DNA of 64,000 nucleotides from Platycnemis pennipes. Lineage: Eukaryota > Arthropoda > Insecta > Odonata > Platycnemididae. The notes below the pieces were generated by a model that worked only from the letters and a program-made list of their open reading frames with translations, searched no databases and had not been told where the DNA came from. Both the position numbers and the translations under genes were made by a program. The first letter of the stretch is position 1. Every line of letters begins with the position of its first letter. Location of the stretch: assembly GCA_933228895.1 (NCBI GenBank), contig OW121852.1, forward strand, positions 126,041,544 to 126,105,543. The letters are read 5' to 3'. Shown here one piece after another: positions 21,546 through 31,479 of the stretch.

Positions 21546-22266
21546 TATAAATAAACCTTCACCTCCAGATGGATGGATCAAACTTTTTTTGAAATTTATA
21601 TTAAATTGTTTTTTGAAATAAGAGCCTGTTTTCGGGCCTTCAAATTAGATTATTACATTTGCGCGCTTGCCTATCTGTTACTTTTCGCCGTAATTACTTC
21701 ATATTTCAGCATAATAAAGTCAATAGTATGCAGGAAACAATTTTAATTTATTGAAACATTTGCGAAAGATGCTGAGAAATTTGTAGAACCCTACAAACTT
21801 CGAAACGGATGACTCAACTGTAACTTAGGTGGGACCGTAGTCGGCGTAAGTGTGTCAGCATTGAGAATATTTAGAAGCAGATAAATAACAATTATCTGTA
21901 TTATCAATTTATGTTGTTTTTTTATCTTAACCTTTCTCCGAAAAACCGCCAATATGCCGATGCGGATGAAAGGGAAACCATATGGAATACGGGTTGTGCA
22001 TTGAATTTTTTATGCTACTGTGTCCAGAGATGAACTATGTTCGCATAGTTTTAGAATTTAGAATGAAATTTTTAGAATATTTTCATTCATTTTTCTGGTC
22101 CGTACAAAAGTGACGGGTAGGTTGAGAAGACTGTGTCGGTGTTGAATATGAAGATGTATCAACTGCCATGAAGGAAATTGCGTTCAGGAAATCACCTGTC
22201 CGCAAGTGGGCGCCTCCGTGTTAAATAACACCGCCAGTGACAGGCGCACACGGACACTGTTTCAAT
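21546..22266. other. Unassigned AT-rich sequence
   Basis: No repeat family or ORF recognised. Confidence 0.4.
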
Positions 22267-22608
22267 TAGTTAGTTAGTTATTAAGGGGAAGCGATCGACA
22301 GCTGAGGTCAGCATTTGAGCCATTTAGGATAGGTGGATAGGTAATGGTAGGAACATTTCAGAGAACGGAGGAAGGGTGGAGTGAAACCCGGCGTCGGCAT
22401 TAGCCTGCTCTTAACGGCAGGTGCCAAGGGGACCGCGGCTTAACGTCCCATCCGACCGACGGATTACTGAACCTGAAATGCCCTCCACTGGGCACTCAAG
22501 TAGAAACCGGTTTGAATCAGAATAATCCCCCACTGGCGAGAATCGAACCCGGGCCCTCGGGATGGGATGCCAGTACCTTAGCCACCACACCAACCCTATT
22601 CCCGACAC
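22267..22608 (-). mobile_element. tRNA-derived SINE, family 1, near full length
   Basis: On the minus strand the head starts near 22605 with GGTTGGTGTGGTGGCTAAGG (A-box-like) and has the B box GGGTTCGATTCTC about 45 bases later. The body carries GTAATCCGTCGG-type and GTTAAGCCGCGGTCCCCTTG motifs, then GAGCAGGCTAATGCCGACGC, and ends near the TTAGTTAGTTAGT repeat at 22264-22280. Copies of this family are also at 26085-26275, 55440-55645, 56725-57060 and 59445-59760. A 65-codon ORF inside it is not a gene. Transcription would be by RNA polymerase III from the internal A and B boxes. Confidence 0.8.
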
Positions 22609-23856
22609 CGTTTCAGAGGATTCTCATTATTCTGAGATCTGATATATTTGCGTTCCGATATCTTCATAAAAATTAACTATTCTACGTCAGTAACAATGAT
22701 AATTGAGCATGCATTTATTTTAAGCCATAGTAAATCAATAGTTAAAATTAATCACACATGTGTAATGAAAAGAAAGATTAGCTTCGAACCGTAACTATAA
22801 AATTTCCTGTCATCAATATTTTGAAGCGGAGAAACAGTCGACATTTAATGAACTTATTTATGTTGTTCCTGTGTAAGTATTTTATAAAAGAAAGCTCAAT
22901 CAAAATTTATTATGATTATGAGGCCTAGATTAAGAAAAATAGAAAAAGCACGCAGCCATGACAATGAGTAGTATCTTTATAAATTTAAGTCCAAAGTTCA
23001 AATTCAAAGAATCGATTGAATTTTCGAGTTTCAGATTCGGAACGGAACGTATGCAAGGGAATAAATTGGCTTCTTTCGCTCTTATTAATATTTTGCAAAA
23101 AAAATAATTCAAAAATACTCGTTAAAATAAAATGCGGGGAAAAGTTTTGCTGGGATATTTTAAAAATAAATCTGATGTTCACGTGATAGGGTGGAGAAGG
23201 CCCATCATTTGCTCGTATGGCGCAATAAATAATATACCGTCATATTAATGAAAGCCGGGACTACCAAATTGGAAATGTTATAGGTCCACGCCGGTGATAC
23301 CAAACCAATCAATTTCAAGAGGGAGAAATGATTTGAATGCAAATAAACCGGACGACGATAGTTCCTGGCGAATGATTTTCCGTCATTCACCAGCGATGCA
23401 TGGCCTTCCCCACTGTGAATGAACCCATCCAATCCCATGGATTATTTTTATTAATATTATTAATCACATATGCCAATTCTTTCTGCAAGGGTTATTTCGA
23501 ACGGCTGTCGGAACGAAACGATTTTTCAATGGAAGGTTAAAAAAGGCTTGCCAAAAGGCACGGAAGCATATTGCCCATTCAATTTATGAACTTCTGAAAA
23601 AGATTTTCTCCAGAATTGTTTGGGCAAAATATCGTTCTAAATTGTAATTTTCAGCGGCAGTTTATTGATATAAAAATAAAATCACTATTTCTATTTTTTC
23701 TTGGAGGCAGAAGATATTATTTAAGACATACATTTACATAGGCATGGCGGGGAAGGCTAGGGATGCCACATCGGACAGAAAACATCGAGTCATCGATTTT
23801 CCGGTGCATCGAATGTTTTCTTGGCTTATTTGTCTCAGCTCTATTAGCCATGTCGG
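22609..23856. other. Unassigned AT-rich sequence
   Basis: Several 60-77-codon ORFs on the minus strand without recognisable domains. No repeat shared with the rest of the window was seen. Confidence 0.4.
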
Positions 23857-24422
23857 AATGGGGGCGTTTACTCGGAACCGAAATCGCAATTTTGTACACG
23901 AAATTGTTAGATGGAAACGAAAAACGAATTTTAGTGAAAAAATTAATCTTCTAACCGCAACCATTCACTAATAAAAATTCAAAAGTTAAAATAAGGAAAA
24001 GGTGACGCCTACCGAAAAAGCTGCTTTGATAACATTGACGTCATTTTCCTCACGTCCTTGTGTACTTGTACCTTTTGTACACCGTCCTTGACTGCTTTTA
24101 GGGAAAGGGAAGAGAGTGGAGGGGGGTTCTCGGAAGGTCTCCTCGCACAGATCCTGTCGCAATCGATCCTATTGGCAAAGTCATCTGTGTACCCCCTTTG
24201 CGATAAGGTGAAGTAGCTTCGCGGACTCGGTTGTAATTGGATGAAGTGAAATACATCAGAGGTTGCACCACGCCCACTTTTCCGAAAGGGTTAAAAACAT
24301 CAAATTTTCGCCGCTTATAACTCGAGAAATAATAGACGGATCATAAAACGGAAAAATACATATGTTTTTCTTTTACAAACTCTATTCGATTCGGCAATAA
24401 AAATAAAGTAAACGACCCCATT
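23857..24422 (+). mobile_element. AATGGGG-family MITE, full length
   Basis: Ends are AATGGGGGCGTTTACTCGG and AAGTAAACGACCCCATT. It is about 566 bp, longer than the other two because of a small duplication near 24055-24085 (GTCCTTGTGTACTTGTACC, then GTCCTTGACTGC). Otherwise it is collinear with the copy at 20086 and appears the best preserved in the arms. Confidence 0.85.
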
Positions 24423-24800
24423 CTCCAAGTAGCTGCTCCATTAGCATTTAGCTCCCATTCGTAAAGAGAAAACCATCTTGTATTGTGTCTGAAATCGTAT
24501 TTATCCCTTTAGATACCGAATGAAATCACCAAACGTTGTCGGCAGAATAGTCAGCAAATAGTGCATAGAGTAATCATAATTATAATATCCATGGTATATT
24601 GCTTCATTTTACGACACAGTCATAAATTTTTATGCCTATGGTAAGTTGGGTATGTGTCACAAAAAATATAAAATACCCTTTATTTTATCTTTTGTCCACC
24701 ATACTACAGTAAAATGATATAACAAGTTTTTCCTAGTTTTCAAATTGCTGCGATCATGTGACTGTGACTTGTCAATGAAAGAGTAATTTGGACTTTGTAG
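24423..24800. other. Unassigned sequence
   Basis: Nothing recognised. Confidence 0.4.
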
Positions 24801-24808
24801 ATAGCTAA

Positions 24809-24858
24809 GGTGGGGGGCCCAGGGCCCCTTTGGGCCTCCCCAAGTGGGTGCGCCACTG
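24809..24858 (-). mobile_element. Possible single end of a hAT-like element
   Basis: Read on the minus strand the sequence begins CAGTGGCGCACCCACTTGGG and continues with GC-rich sequence GAGGCCCAAAGGGGCCCTGG that can fold back on itself. CAGTGGCG-type starts are common at hAT ends. The matching opposite end and an 8-bp duplication were not found nearby, so this is tentative. Confidence 0.35.
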
Positions 24859-25340
24859 ACCAGAGGAATCAATTGGCTTCGAAGTCGTCCATAACGCAAT
24901 GTTTTCATGCGTAGTTCAGTCAGGAAGTTATCACAAATGACAATTTGCCTTGAGAGAGAACATGTTAATTTACTCTCAGGAACGCCCATCCCATGTCGCT
25001 TGTCTCTGGGCCGTGTTCGAATTGTTCTTTCTGATTTTCAAATATTTCCGGGGCCATGTAATCCATGTACACCTACGCGATTATTCCTGAACGTACAAGT
25101 GACCGTTCACAGTCGACAGTCTGCTCATTCCAGGAAATATATTGTCACAACTGGGGCATTTTTTTTATGCATCCCCTTTTTTTTACTACAGTCCCACCTT
25201 TTTGAACATGTTTCCCCCCTGCTGTGTTTTTACCCTGCGGATTTAGCCGAAGGGCTTTGAGCGCAGGCCCGACGTGCGGCTAGGGCAAGGAAAATCATGG
25301 CAACAATGATTGCCTACGATTAAAAAAATTCAGCGATATC
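24859..25340. other. Unassigned sequence
   Basis: Includes a 117-codon ORF (24907-25260) with cysteine and proline but no known domain. Probably chance. Confidence 0.35.
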
Positions 25341-25344
25341 GGGT

Positions 25345-26080
25345 AGGTAGGCGATAGGTTTAGTAGTGTATTAGAATTAATAGAAGAATTAGGTAGGGAA
25401 TCATTATCAGATCTTAGATTAAATTACAGATTAAATCTCGTGCAGAAGTTTAAAACGGATGGCTCTACTACAGATGTTTGATGTATATTAAAACCCCTTG
25501 CGTATTATGCTAGATTTGACCAGATAAATAAGATAAAAGAGATAGATTGTCGTTTTAAAAATATTTGAAAAATAAACCCTTACAAGATAATTATGGAATG
25601 AAACAATTATGCATTTTTTATCGATAGAGTAACTATTGGCATCATCATTTTCAAAACTTGAATTGAAAACTTAGCCCCTAGAAAAGAGATAAGTAGCAGT
25701 GAACTAAGAAGTGAAAATAAACAGGGACAGATTCAAAATGTCATTTTTCCCCCGTACTATAAAAGAACGCAATAGGCAGCATAGCAGAGGGATAGGTTGG
25801 TGAAATATTGCTAGAGTAATCTGTAGTATATGCACGTATTAAGATTACTAACCTATGCACGGTAGGTAAATACAGATGTTAATAATTACATAAATGCCAT
25901 TATAACCAATAATCCTTTATTACTATGTAGGTGTCTTCTAACCATCTAACTGCATGTGACCCTTTTATTTAACATGTTTCCATGTAGTAGCCGAGTTGCA
26001 TGTCAATAGTGCATGTTTGGTGATCTTCACTCCCTGCCACACACCCTCGAAGTGGCTTGCAGGGTATTGCGTAGATGTAC
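25345..26080 (+). pseudogene. CR1-like retrotransposon 3' part with an internal insertion
   Basis: It encodes the VLELIEELGRESLSD...RLNYRLNLVQKF block and YYARFDQINKIKEIDCR, then is interrupted at about 25553 by roughly 170 bp of AT-rich DNA. It resumes at about 25727 with DRFKMSFFPRTIKERNRQHS. The 3' UTR follows, with CACTCCCTGCCACACACC, the stem-loop and GGGTATTGCGTAGATGTAC. It is closest to the copies at 34.5 and 57.1 kb (the NKIREIDCRTDR subgroup). Confidence 0.8.
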
Positions 26081-26084
26081 AACA

Positions 26085-26275
26085 ACGAAAAGGCACCAAA
26101 GTAAACCACGAGTTACCATCACTTCCGACGGACGAAGTATTGAACTCGAACGTTCTCCACAAAAATAAAGCTCGCATGGGCAGTTTTTCCAAGAGAAAAT
26201 AGATCTTCTCCCAGGATTCGAACGCGGGCCCTCAGGGTGAGAGGCCAGTTCTCCTACCACCAAACCAACCCTACC
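26085..26275 (-). mobile_element. tRNA-derived SINE, family 1, head-side part
   Basis: On the minus strand: GGTTGGTTTGGTGGTAGGAG (A-box region), GGCCCGCGTTCGAATCCTGG (B box), then the start of the family body to about 26085, where it abuts the CR1-like tail. The 3' part of the SINE is missing. Confidence 0.75.
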
Positions 26276-26478
26276 GATCGTCGAAATTCGCCGAGAATAT
26301 GGATCAGGCCATTCTCGGAAGGGACAATAGCGGAGATTTCAAGTGTTGAGGAGAGCTGGCGAAGGCTGGACGGTGTATCGCTCGGAATTAGAGATGGGTC
26401 GAAGAACAGATTTCTCGAAATCGAATATCGAATGTGAATATCGAATCATGACTCGAATATCTCGAACACCAGAATTTC
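26276..26478. other. Unassigned spacer with a CGAATATCGAA-type repeat
   Basis: Contains CTCGAAATCGAATATCGAAT-like words repeated near 26410-26470, similar to CTCGAATATCGAATTC near 27673. No gene. Confidence 0.35.
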
Positions 26479-26566
26479 AATGGGAGCGTTTACTCGGTAC
26501 CGAAATCGCAAATTTCCACGCAAAATCGTTAGATGGAAAGGAAAATGAATTTTAGTGAAATAATTG
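26479..26566 (+). mobile_element. AATGGGG-family MITE, left piece flanking a nested RTE
   Basis: It begins AATGGGAGCGTTTACTCGG and runs through GTTAGATGGAAAGG and GAATTTTAGTGAAATAATT. It then passes directly into RTE coding sequence. The other end of the MITE reappears at about 27474-27527. Confidence 0.75.
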
Positions 26567-27455
26567 GAAAGGAGTGAGACAAGGTTGTGCACTGGCTCCA
26601 GCAATTTTTAATGTTTACATCGAGAGAGCCATCAATGAAATCAAAGAGAAGTCTTCTGAAGTGACTATCCAGGGAGAAATAAGCATGCTGCGATTCGCTG
26701 ATGACATAGCACTCATAGCAGAGACAGAGAGGGATCTGAACAAGATTCTAGTAACCATGGAAACGACAATGGCCAGATATCAACTGAAGATCAATAAGAA
26801 GAAAACTAAGATATTGGTGCGCAGCAAAAGAGAAGAGGCCAAAACCAATATCAAACTAGGAAAACAAAAACTTTAAGAGGTGAAAGAGTTCTGTTACCTG
26901 GGAAGCAGAGTAACCAAGGATGGACGAAGCAAGAAAGAATAGTTAGCAGAATAGCCCAGGCAAAGAGAGCATTCTATCAAAAGAAGAATCTACTTACAGC
27001 TGGAAATACAAGCGTAGAAGTAAGGAAACAGTTCAACAGAACATACATCTGGAGCATGTTTCTTTACGGCAGTGAAGCATGGACAATGACAGCAGCGGAA
27101 AAGAAAAGGGTGGAAGCATTTGAAGTATGATGCCACAGAAGAATGCAGTAGATTAAATGGTTCGACCGAGTAAGTAACGAGGAAGTCCTAAGGAGTGTGG
27201 GAGAAAAGAGAAGTTTTATGAAAACATTAAAAAGAAGACGGGACAACTTAATCGGTCATATCTTGAGACATGATGGCCCGATGAAGACTATCGTCGAGGG
27301 AAAAGTGAACGGGAAGATTGTAAAAGGCAGGCCTCGTATGAGATACATGGAACAGGTTGTGAAGGGTGTAAAAGAGAAGAATTACGTCACAATGAAAAGG
27401 TTGGCCGATAGAAGAATGGAGTGGAAAGCTGCGTCAAACCAATCCTAGGATTGTT
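26565..27455 (+). pseudogene. RTE retrotransposon 3' half with the RT active-site region
   Basis: The copy begins within RT motif B (GVRQGCALAPAIFNVYIERA) and includes the catalytic box LRFADDIALIAETERDLN, then KINKKKTKILVRSKREEAKT, YLGSRVTKDGRS, MFLYGSEAWTMTAAEKKRV and HILRHDGPMKTIVEGKVN. It ends with the palindrome CAATCCTAGGATTG (27440-27453). Stops at 26874, near 26939 and 27127, and small indels, inactivate it. It is the best RT-core copy in the window. It is 5' truncated and sits inside a MITE. Confidence 0.88.
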
Positions 27456-27473
27456 TTGACTTACTTTACGAAT

Positions 27474-27527
27474 TACTTTAAAAAACTCTATCACATTCGG
27501 CAGTGAAAAAAAATGGTATACGGCCCC
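27474..27527 (+). mobile_element. AATGGGG-family MITE, right end
   Basis: TTTAAAAAACTCTATCACAT, CGGCAGTGAAAAAAAATGG and TATACGGCCCCATT match the closing arm of the family (compare 24370-24422). About 400 bp of the MITE interior present in full copies is missing between this and 26566. Confidence 0.7.
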
Positions 27528-27763
27528 ATTATGGACCGTTGAATATATTAACTTTTATAGGTCCTAGTGAGTCTGAAGAAAATGTTAATACATCATGTTC
27601 TGTCCAGTTTGGAATAAATATGATGCAGTTCATCAACACGGCAAATATAGTACAATTAGCACCATCTTTCGAGATCTCGAATATCGAATTCATTTAGCGT
27701 AATTATACGACAATTCGTATATCCAAAATTTTATGGAACTTGAGGTAAGTATTCGCGGATAAC
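27528..27763. other. Unassigned spacer
   Basis: Nothing recognised. Confidence 0.35.
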
Positions 27764-27820
27764 ATTCGCGCATCTCTACTTGAAATGGATCCGCGATAGA
27801 AAACACATGGGTGAGAGAGA
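27764..27820 (+). repeat. 55-bp repeat, copy A
   Basis: The stretch CGCGCATCTCTACTTGAAAT ... GGTGAGAGAGAGG is nearly identical to the one at 29491-29548. Here it is embedded in longer unrelated DNA. It may be the source locus, or the end of a longer element, from which the copy at 29.5 kb was made. Confidence 0.75.
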
Positions 27821-28318
27821 GGTAGAAGAAAAAAAAAAAGGAGCGACGTAAAGCGCTCGTTGGATGCGACGGCAACTCGCGCAAAGCGGAAGAGGGAGTC
27901 GCGGTTGATTAAGCTGTCCCCATCTGGGGGAAGGGACGCAAACTAAATTTCCATTTCCTTTTAAGCCTCCCCATCCCCCACATTCGCAGTTGCACTGGTT
28001 GGTTGGCGGCCTTGATGGGTGGGTTGAGGGGTGAGGGTGGAGGGGTGAGGGTGGGTGGGGAGGCAATATCGAGCGAGGGCCCGGGTCGTGACTTGATTGG
28101 AAAGGGCCGCTAGCCCACAAGTGTCGACTGCTCTTCGATATGTTTCTGGTGGGGATTTATGGCACGGTTGCCATATTTAAACTTTTTTTGTTGCTAAACC
28201 TGCGTTTCTTTCCTCCAGTTATTCATATATTATGAACCTTCATTCTAATTGCTAATGAGGAAATTGATCAACCCTTATCTGTGGCTTCTTTTCCGGTTTC
28301 ATTATGATTTTTTACCAG
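27821..28318. other. Unassigned sequence with a G-rich tract
   Basis: A run at about 28017-28067 carries repeated GAGGGGTGAGGGTGG units with potential to form G-quadruplexes. On the minus strand it makes a proline/histidine-rich ORF (28120-27776), which I take as low-complexity translation. Confidence 0.4.
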
Positions 28319-28321
28319 TTA

Positions 28322-28856
28322 AGCAGCGTTTACACGTAGCAGTTGACTGCTACGACAGTCGCGAGATGCGCGATGTATCTATATCGCTACTGCTATGATA
28401 CGTCTGCACCAACTTCTACGCAGCTTAAAGCCGCTATTTAGGCGTGGCCACAACAAATAAAAAGAGTTTTATTTCAATAGTGATTGATGCTTAAATTTTC
28501 ATGAAATTCTTCAAATAATAAATTCCATTGACGATTTTCTTTTGTTCACATTCTTTAAAGAGTAGAATCTCCCCTTTGGAAAGGGATATCCTTGTTATTA
28601 TATCCAAATTCCCGGTATCAGTCGTCGTGTATTGCTTTCCGTTGGCGATTGTTGCGATTGTGTTGGATAAATTTCCGCTGGAAAGTAGACGGACTTCAAC
28701 TTTGCTAATAGCTCGAACGAGGATCGATAGTGATCGACATGTGTCCAGTATCGACCTGAACTCGTATCGCAGTTGCTATTTACACATGCGAGTGGAGCTT
28801 AATCGTTGTTAGCAGTTGACTGTCATAGCAGTAAACTGCTACGTGTAAACGCGCCT
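28322..28856. mobile_element. 535-bp MITE with TTA target duplication (Harbinger-like), copy 1
   Basis: The left end AGCAGCGTTTACACGTAGCA and right end GCTACGTGTAAACGCGCCT are inverted. The TIR is about 40 bp, including CAGTTGACTGCTACGACAGT with a few mismatches at the far end. The element is flanked by TTA on both sides (28319-28321 and 28857-28859). A 3-bp TTA/TAA duplication and GTTTACACG-type ends fit PIF/Harbinger non-autonomous elements. The internal ORF (28528-28812) also appears in copy 2, so it reflects shared ancestry and not a gene. Confidence 0.8.
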
Positions 28857-28859
28857 TTA

Positions 28860-29466
28860 GAGAATGGATGACGGATTAGGACATTTTAACGCAGAGTTAC
28901 TCAAAATAAATTAAACTGGTTGGTGGTCTCAACGAATAATCATTAAGTAATTGGCTACTGCTCTACGCTTTCGAGTTGAGTGACTGAAAATTGATTGAAT
29001 TAGCACAAGTCTGCTAATTTTCCCCCTCTTCTTCTTGTTCGCTAATAAAATGGCTTCTAATTTTAAAGCTGATAAAGCTATGATATTTCACTTCTATTCT
29101 AAACTTAGAGGAAAGGAAATCATGCCTTTTCGAATACGCACATACGTATGGAGAAAAAATATAAATTGAAGACTTTTTGCTGCTGAAAAAGAGCTAGATC
29201 AATCGTGGATGGTATGGTCCTTTCATCGTACGTGTTCTAAGGACCTACTGGCATAGATTGCACCTGTCATTATAATAAAAAAATTATCAGCAAATTCTTG
29301 TATGGTTAGCAACTGGTAGCCCAAATGACTCTGCACCTGAGTCACTAACAACTGATCACGTACTGTTTCGTGCATGGTCGGTGACGGGTCACTAACCGGA
29401 AGCGCTGTCTACAATATCCTACGACATAATACAAGAGGTGACTTAATTGACTGGTTTTCATTCAAG
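28860..29466. other. Unassigned sequence
   Basis: Nothing recognised. Confidence 0.4.
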
Positions 29467-29567
29467 AAAATATAGAAATATATTATAATTCGCACATCTC
29501 TACTTGAAATGGATCCGCGATAGAAAACACATGGGTGAGAGAGAGAGAAAAAATATAGAAATATATT
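29467..29567 (+). mobile_element. Short retroposed fragment (copy B) with an 18-bp target duplication
   Basis: The words AAAATATAGAAATATATT at 29467-29484 and 29550-29567 are identical and flank a ~65-bp insert, CGCACATCTCTACTTG ... GGTGAGAGAGAGAG. The insert matches 27764-27820. Long A/T-rich direct repeats around a short insert are the usual trace of target-primed reverse transcription. Confidence 0.75.
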
Positions 29568-29604
29568 TTCTTCAGTAAAAACGACTAAAAAAACCAAAGC
29601 GCTC

Positions 29605-29735
29605 CTCACGGTAAAATATTTTATTACATGTTATACAACATTCTAGCATCTGTGGATCTCTGTAGCATCTTCAGGTACTCCAAGATGCTTGATCTTAGTG
29701 AAATACGTCGTAATTAAATATTTTACACCGGGGAA
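29605..29735. repeat. Inverted pair of degenerate Penelope-type terminal motifs
   Basis: GTAAAATATTTTATTACATG at 29611 is mirrored by CGTAATTAAATATTTTAC near 29709-29726. The centre has AGCATCTT/AAGATGCT arms. The minus half includes CCTGAAGATGCTACAG and TAGAATGTTG, and the plus half GTGAAATACGTCG; both resemble CUGANGA...GAAAC-type cores. The arms are too diverged to support a working ribozyme. The layout is like the better inverted structure at 30283-30594. Confidence 0.4.
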
Positions 29736-30282
29736 CGTTTACGTTTTCAATTCAACATGGAATTCCACAAACACTCGACCACTAGGTATTTGTTTCTTTT
29801 GAGTAGCTCAGTGTCTGGACGGCCTTTTTCCTACTCTACTTTTAAATGTATTTCCAGACTCCCTCATTCCCAAAACTATTTGAAACTTAATGTCAGCTTT
29901 CTTTCTTCCCTTCCCCCTGCCTTCCCATTTACATATTGGCCTACAGGAATCCCCTCCCTCTTATTACTTATTCCATGTCCGCCACCTCCAATTTACCACC
30001 GACAAATACCTTACTCTCATCCCTTACTGTACTCTGCACATATTTTTAGTCACCTTTCTCCCTGCCTACTGCCCATCTCGCTATACCAATAGTCCTTCAC
30101 TTCCGCATCACAAAAGCCTCCAAACTATTCTAATAATTTCTACCAAGATTAAATCACTTTGAGTGAGCCTATAACTCCGCTGATCTATTTGAGATCAACT
30201 TTTATCATTTCATCCATAAAAATCACCTGCGAGGTGTAAGATCTTTGGAGTCTTTGTCGGAATTTCTCAACCTCCCTATAGT
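29736..30282. other. Unassigned pyrimidine-rich sequence
   Basis: A C/T-rich zone produces two overlapping ORFs (111 and 90 codons at 29757-30162) rich in proline, leucine, serine and tyrosine. Neither shows a domain; both are probably compositional. Confidence 0.35.
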
Positions 30283-30594
30283 TCATGATTGGAATGAGAA
30301 TACTTGGTTGTTCCACATAAAAATTTTATTTCACAACACAACACGACCTAGGACGATAAGACGTCATCTTCAGGTGAAGACTCTACAGAACATCAGTATT
30401 TATAAAATAGCACTCGGGAGGGGTGGGTGAAGGGGTGGTTGTAGCCCACCCCTCCCGAGGGCTATTTTATAAATACTGATGTTCTGTAGAGTCTTCACCT
30501 GAAGATGACGTTTTATTATCGAAACCTAGGTCGTGTTGTGTTGTGAAATAAAATTTTTATGTGGAACAACCAAGTATTCTCATTCCAATCATGA
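30283..30594. repeat. Near-perfect 145-150-bp inverted repeat carrying a hammerhead-like motif
   Basis: The left arm (30283-30427) and right arm (30445-30594) are inverted copies of one sequence, separated by about 17 bases. The outer end is TCATGATTGGAATGAGAATA and its inverse; the inner end is CTCGGGAGGGGTGGG and its inverse. The arms differ by only a few bases and one small indel. The sequence GTTGTGAAATAAAATTTTTA next to a CTGAAGATGACG motif resembles terminal regions of Penelope-like retroelements. No ORF spans it. Confidence 0.85.
30496..30535 (+). ncRNA. Hammerhead-ribozyme-like motif in the right arm of the inverted repeat
   Basis: In order: CAC (30496-30498), CUGAAGA (30499-30505, matching CUGANGA), a bulged U, a stem II region, GAAA (30521-30524), CC-UA-GG as a minimal stem III, UC as the expected cleavage site (after C at 30532), then GUG (30533-30535) able to pair with CAC as stem I. 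Stem II is weak here (GA/UC, then a C-A mismatch). The left arm, read in inverse, has GACG...CGUC at the same place, suggesting a stronger ancestral stem II, but has lost the GAAA. Activity of this copy is doubtful. Confidence 0.5.
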
Positions 30595-31476
30595 ATTCAA
30601 GGTTCCATAAAGTTACGGCTGATACCATCAGTCCCTATAGTTCAACTTCCACAACCTCCTACAGCGTAGTGAAACATGTAAGAAAATACTTTACCATGAG
30701 GGACGCTAAAGTTTTTCATTCGTTTTCCATTCAAGAAAATAATTGTTGACGCGAACCAATCAATTATAAGTCACCTCCTGTATTGTTTCGTGGGATGTTC
30801 CTGACAAGGCCTCCAGTTAGTGACCCGTCATCGACCAATCACGGCGTTGATGCGGATCTGAGTTTACCGCAAAGCATGGAAGGCTTGAATACCTTACCAG
30901 AATCATTGGAAATGATTGGCTAATTTGTTTGTTGTTTGAAACTAATTCGGCGTGCTTTAATAGCCAGCTTATTGTCAGTATGCCTATACCACCATCCCGG
31001 GCTTTGGCCCTTTATGGTCGAGGTAGGAGGTGATAATAATAAGTGTTCGGTGGGGAAGAAGGGATTTTTTGTTAAGGTAGAGAGCTCGAAAGGTTTATTC
31101 ATTTAGGAATAGAATAATTTAGGTTATCCGGTGAGAGAGAAGGGTTCTATTGTTTAAGGGAGTTATTTATGGATGGGGAAAATTTGTTTAGGATGACTAG
31201 TTGCTTCGTAATGATTGGTGGGGAATATGATGGGTTATTTTGTAAGAGTTATTCGCTTAGGGTTGGGATTTGTGAAGGAATGGTTCAATCAGGTTCAGAA
31301 GGTTGAAGGTTAGGGAGCTGTGATGAACCTCGTAATATTTTAAATTTATATATAAAGAATGTACGACGACGCGCAGGTCTCACCGTTCACGGAAGGGCGA
31401 CTGACTGATTTAAATTCGTGAAACTATTGGAAAAGAACAATCGAGCTCTCACCAGCAATCATCTCCAGGAGATACG
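30595..31476. other. Unassigned sequence
   Basis: AT-rich with short ORFs. No repeat family recognised. Confidence 0.4.
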
Positions 31477-31479
31477 TTA

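Noticed and set aside
24780..24866. Complete hAT element
   Set aside because: Only one CAGTGGCG-type end is visible; no inverted partner or 8-bp duplication was found nearby.
29757..30162. Proline-rich ORFs of 111 and 90 codons
   Set aside because: They arise from a C/T-rich tract, overlap each other and lack any recognisable motif.
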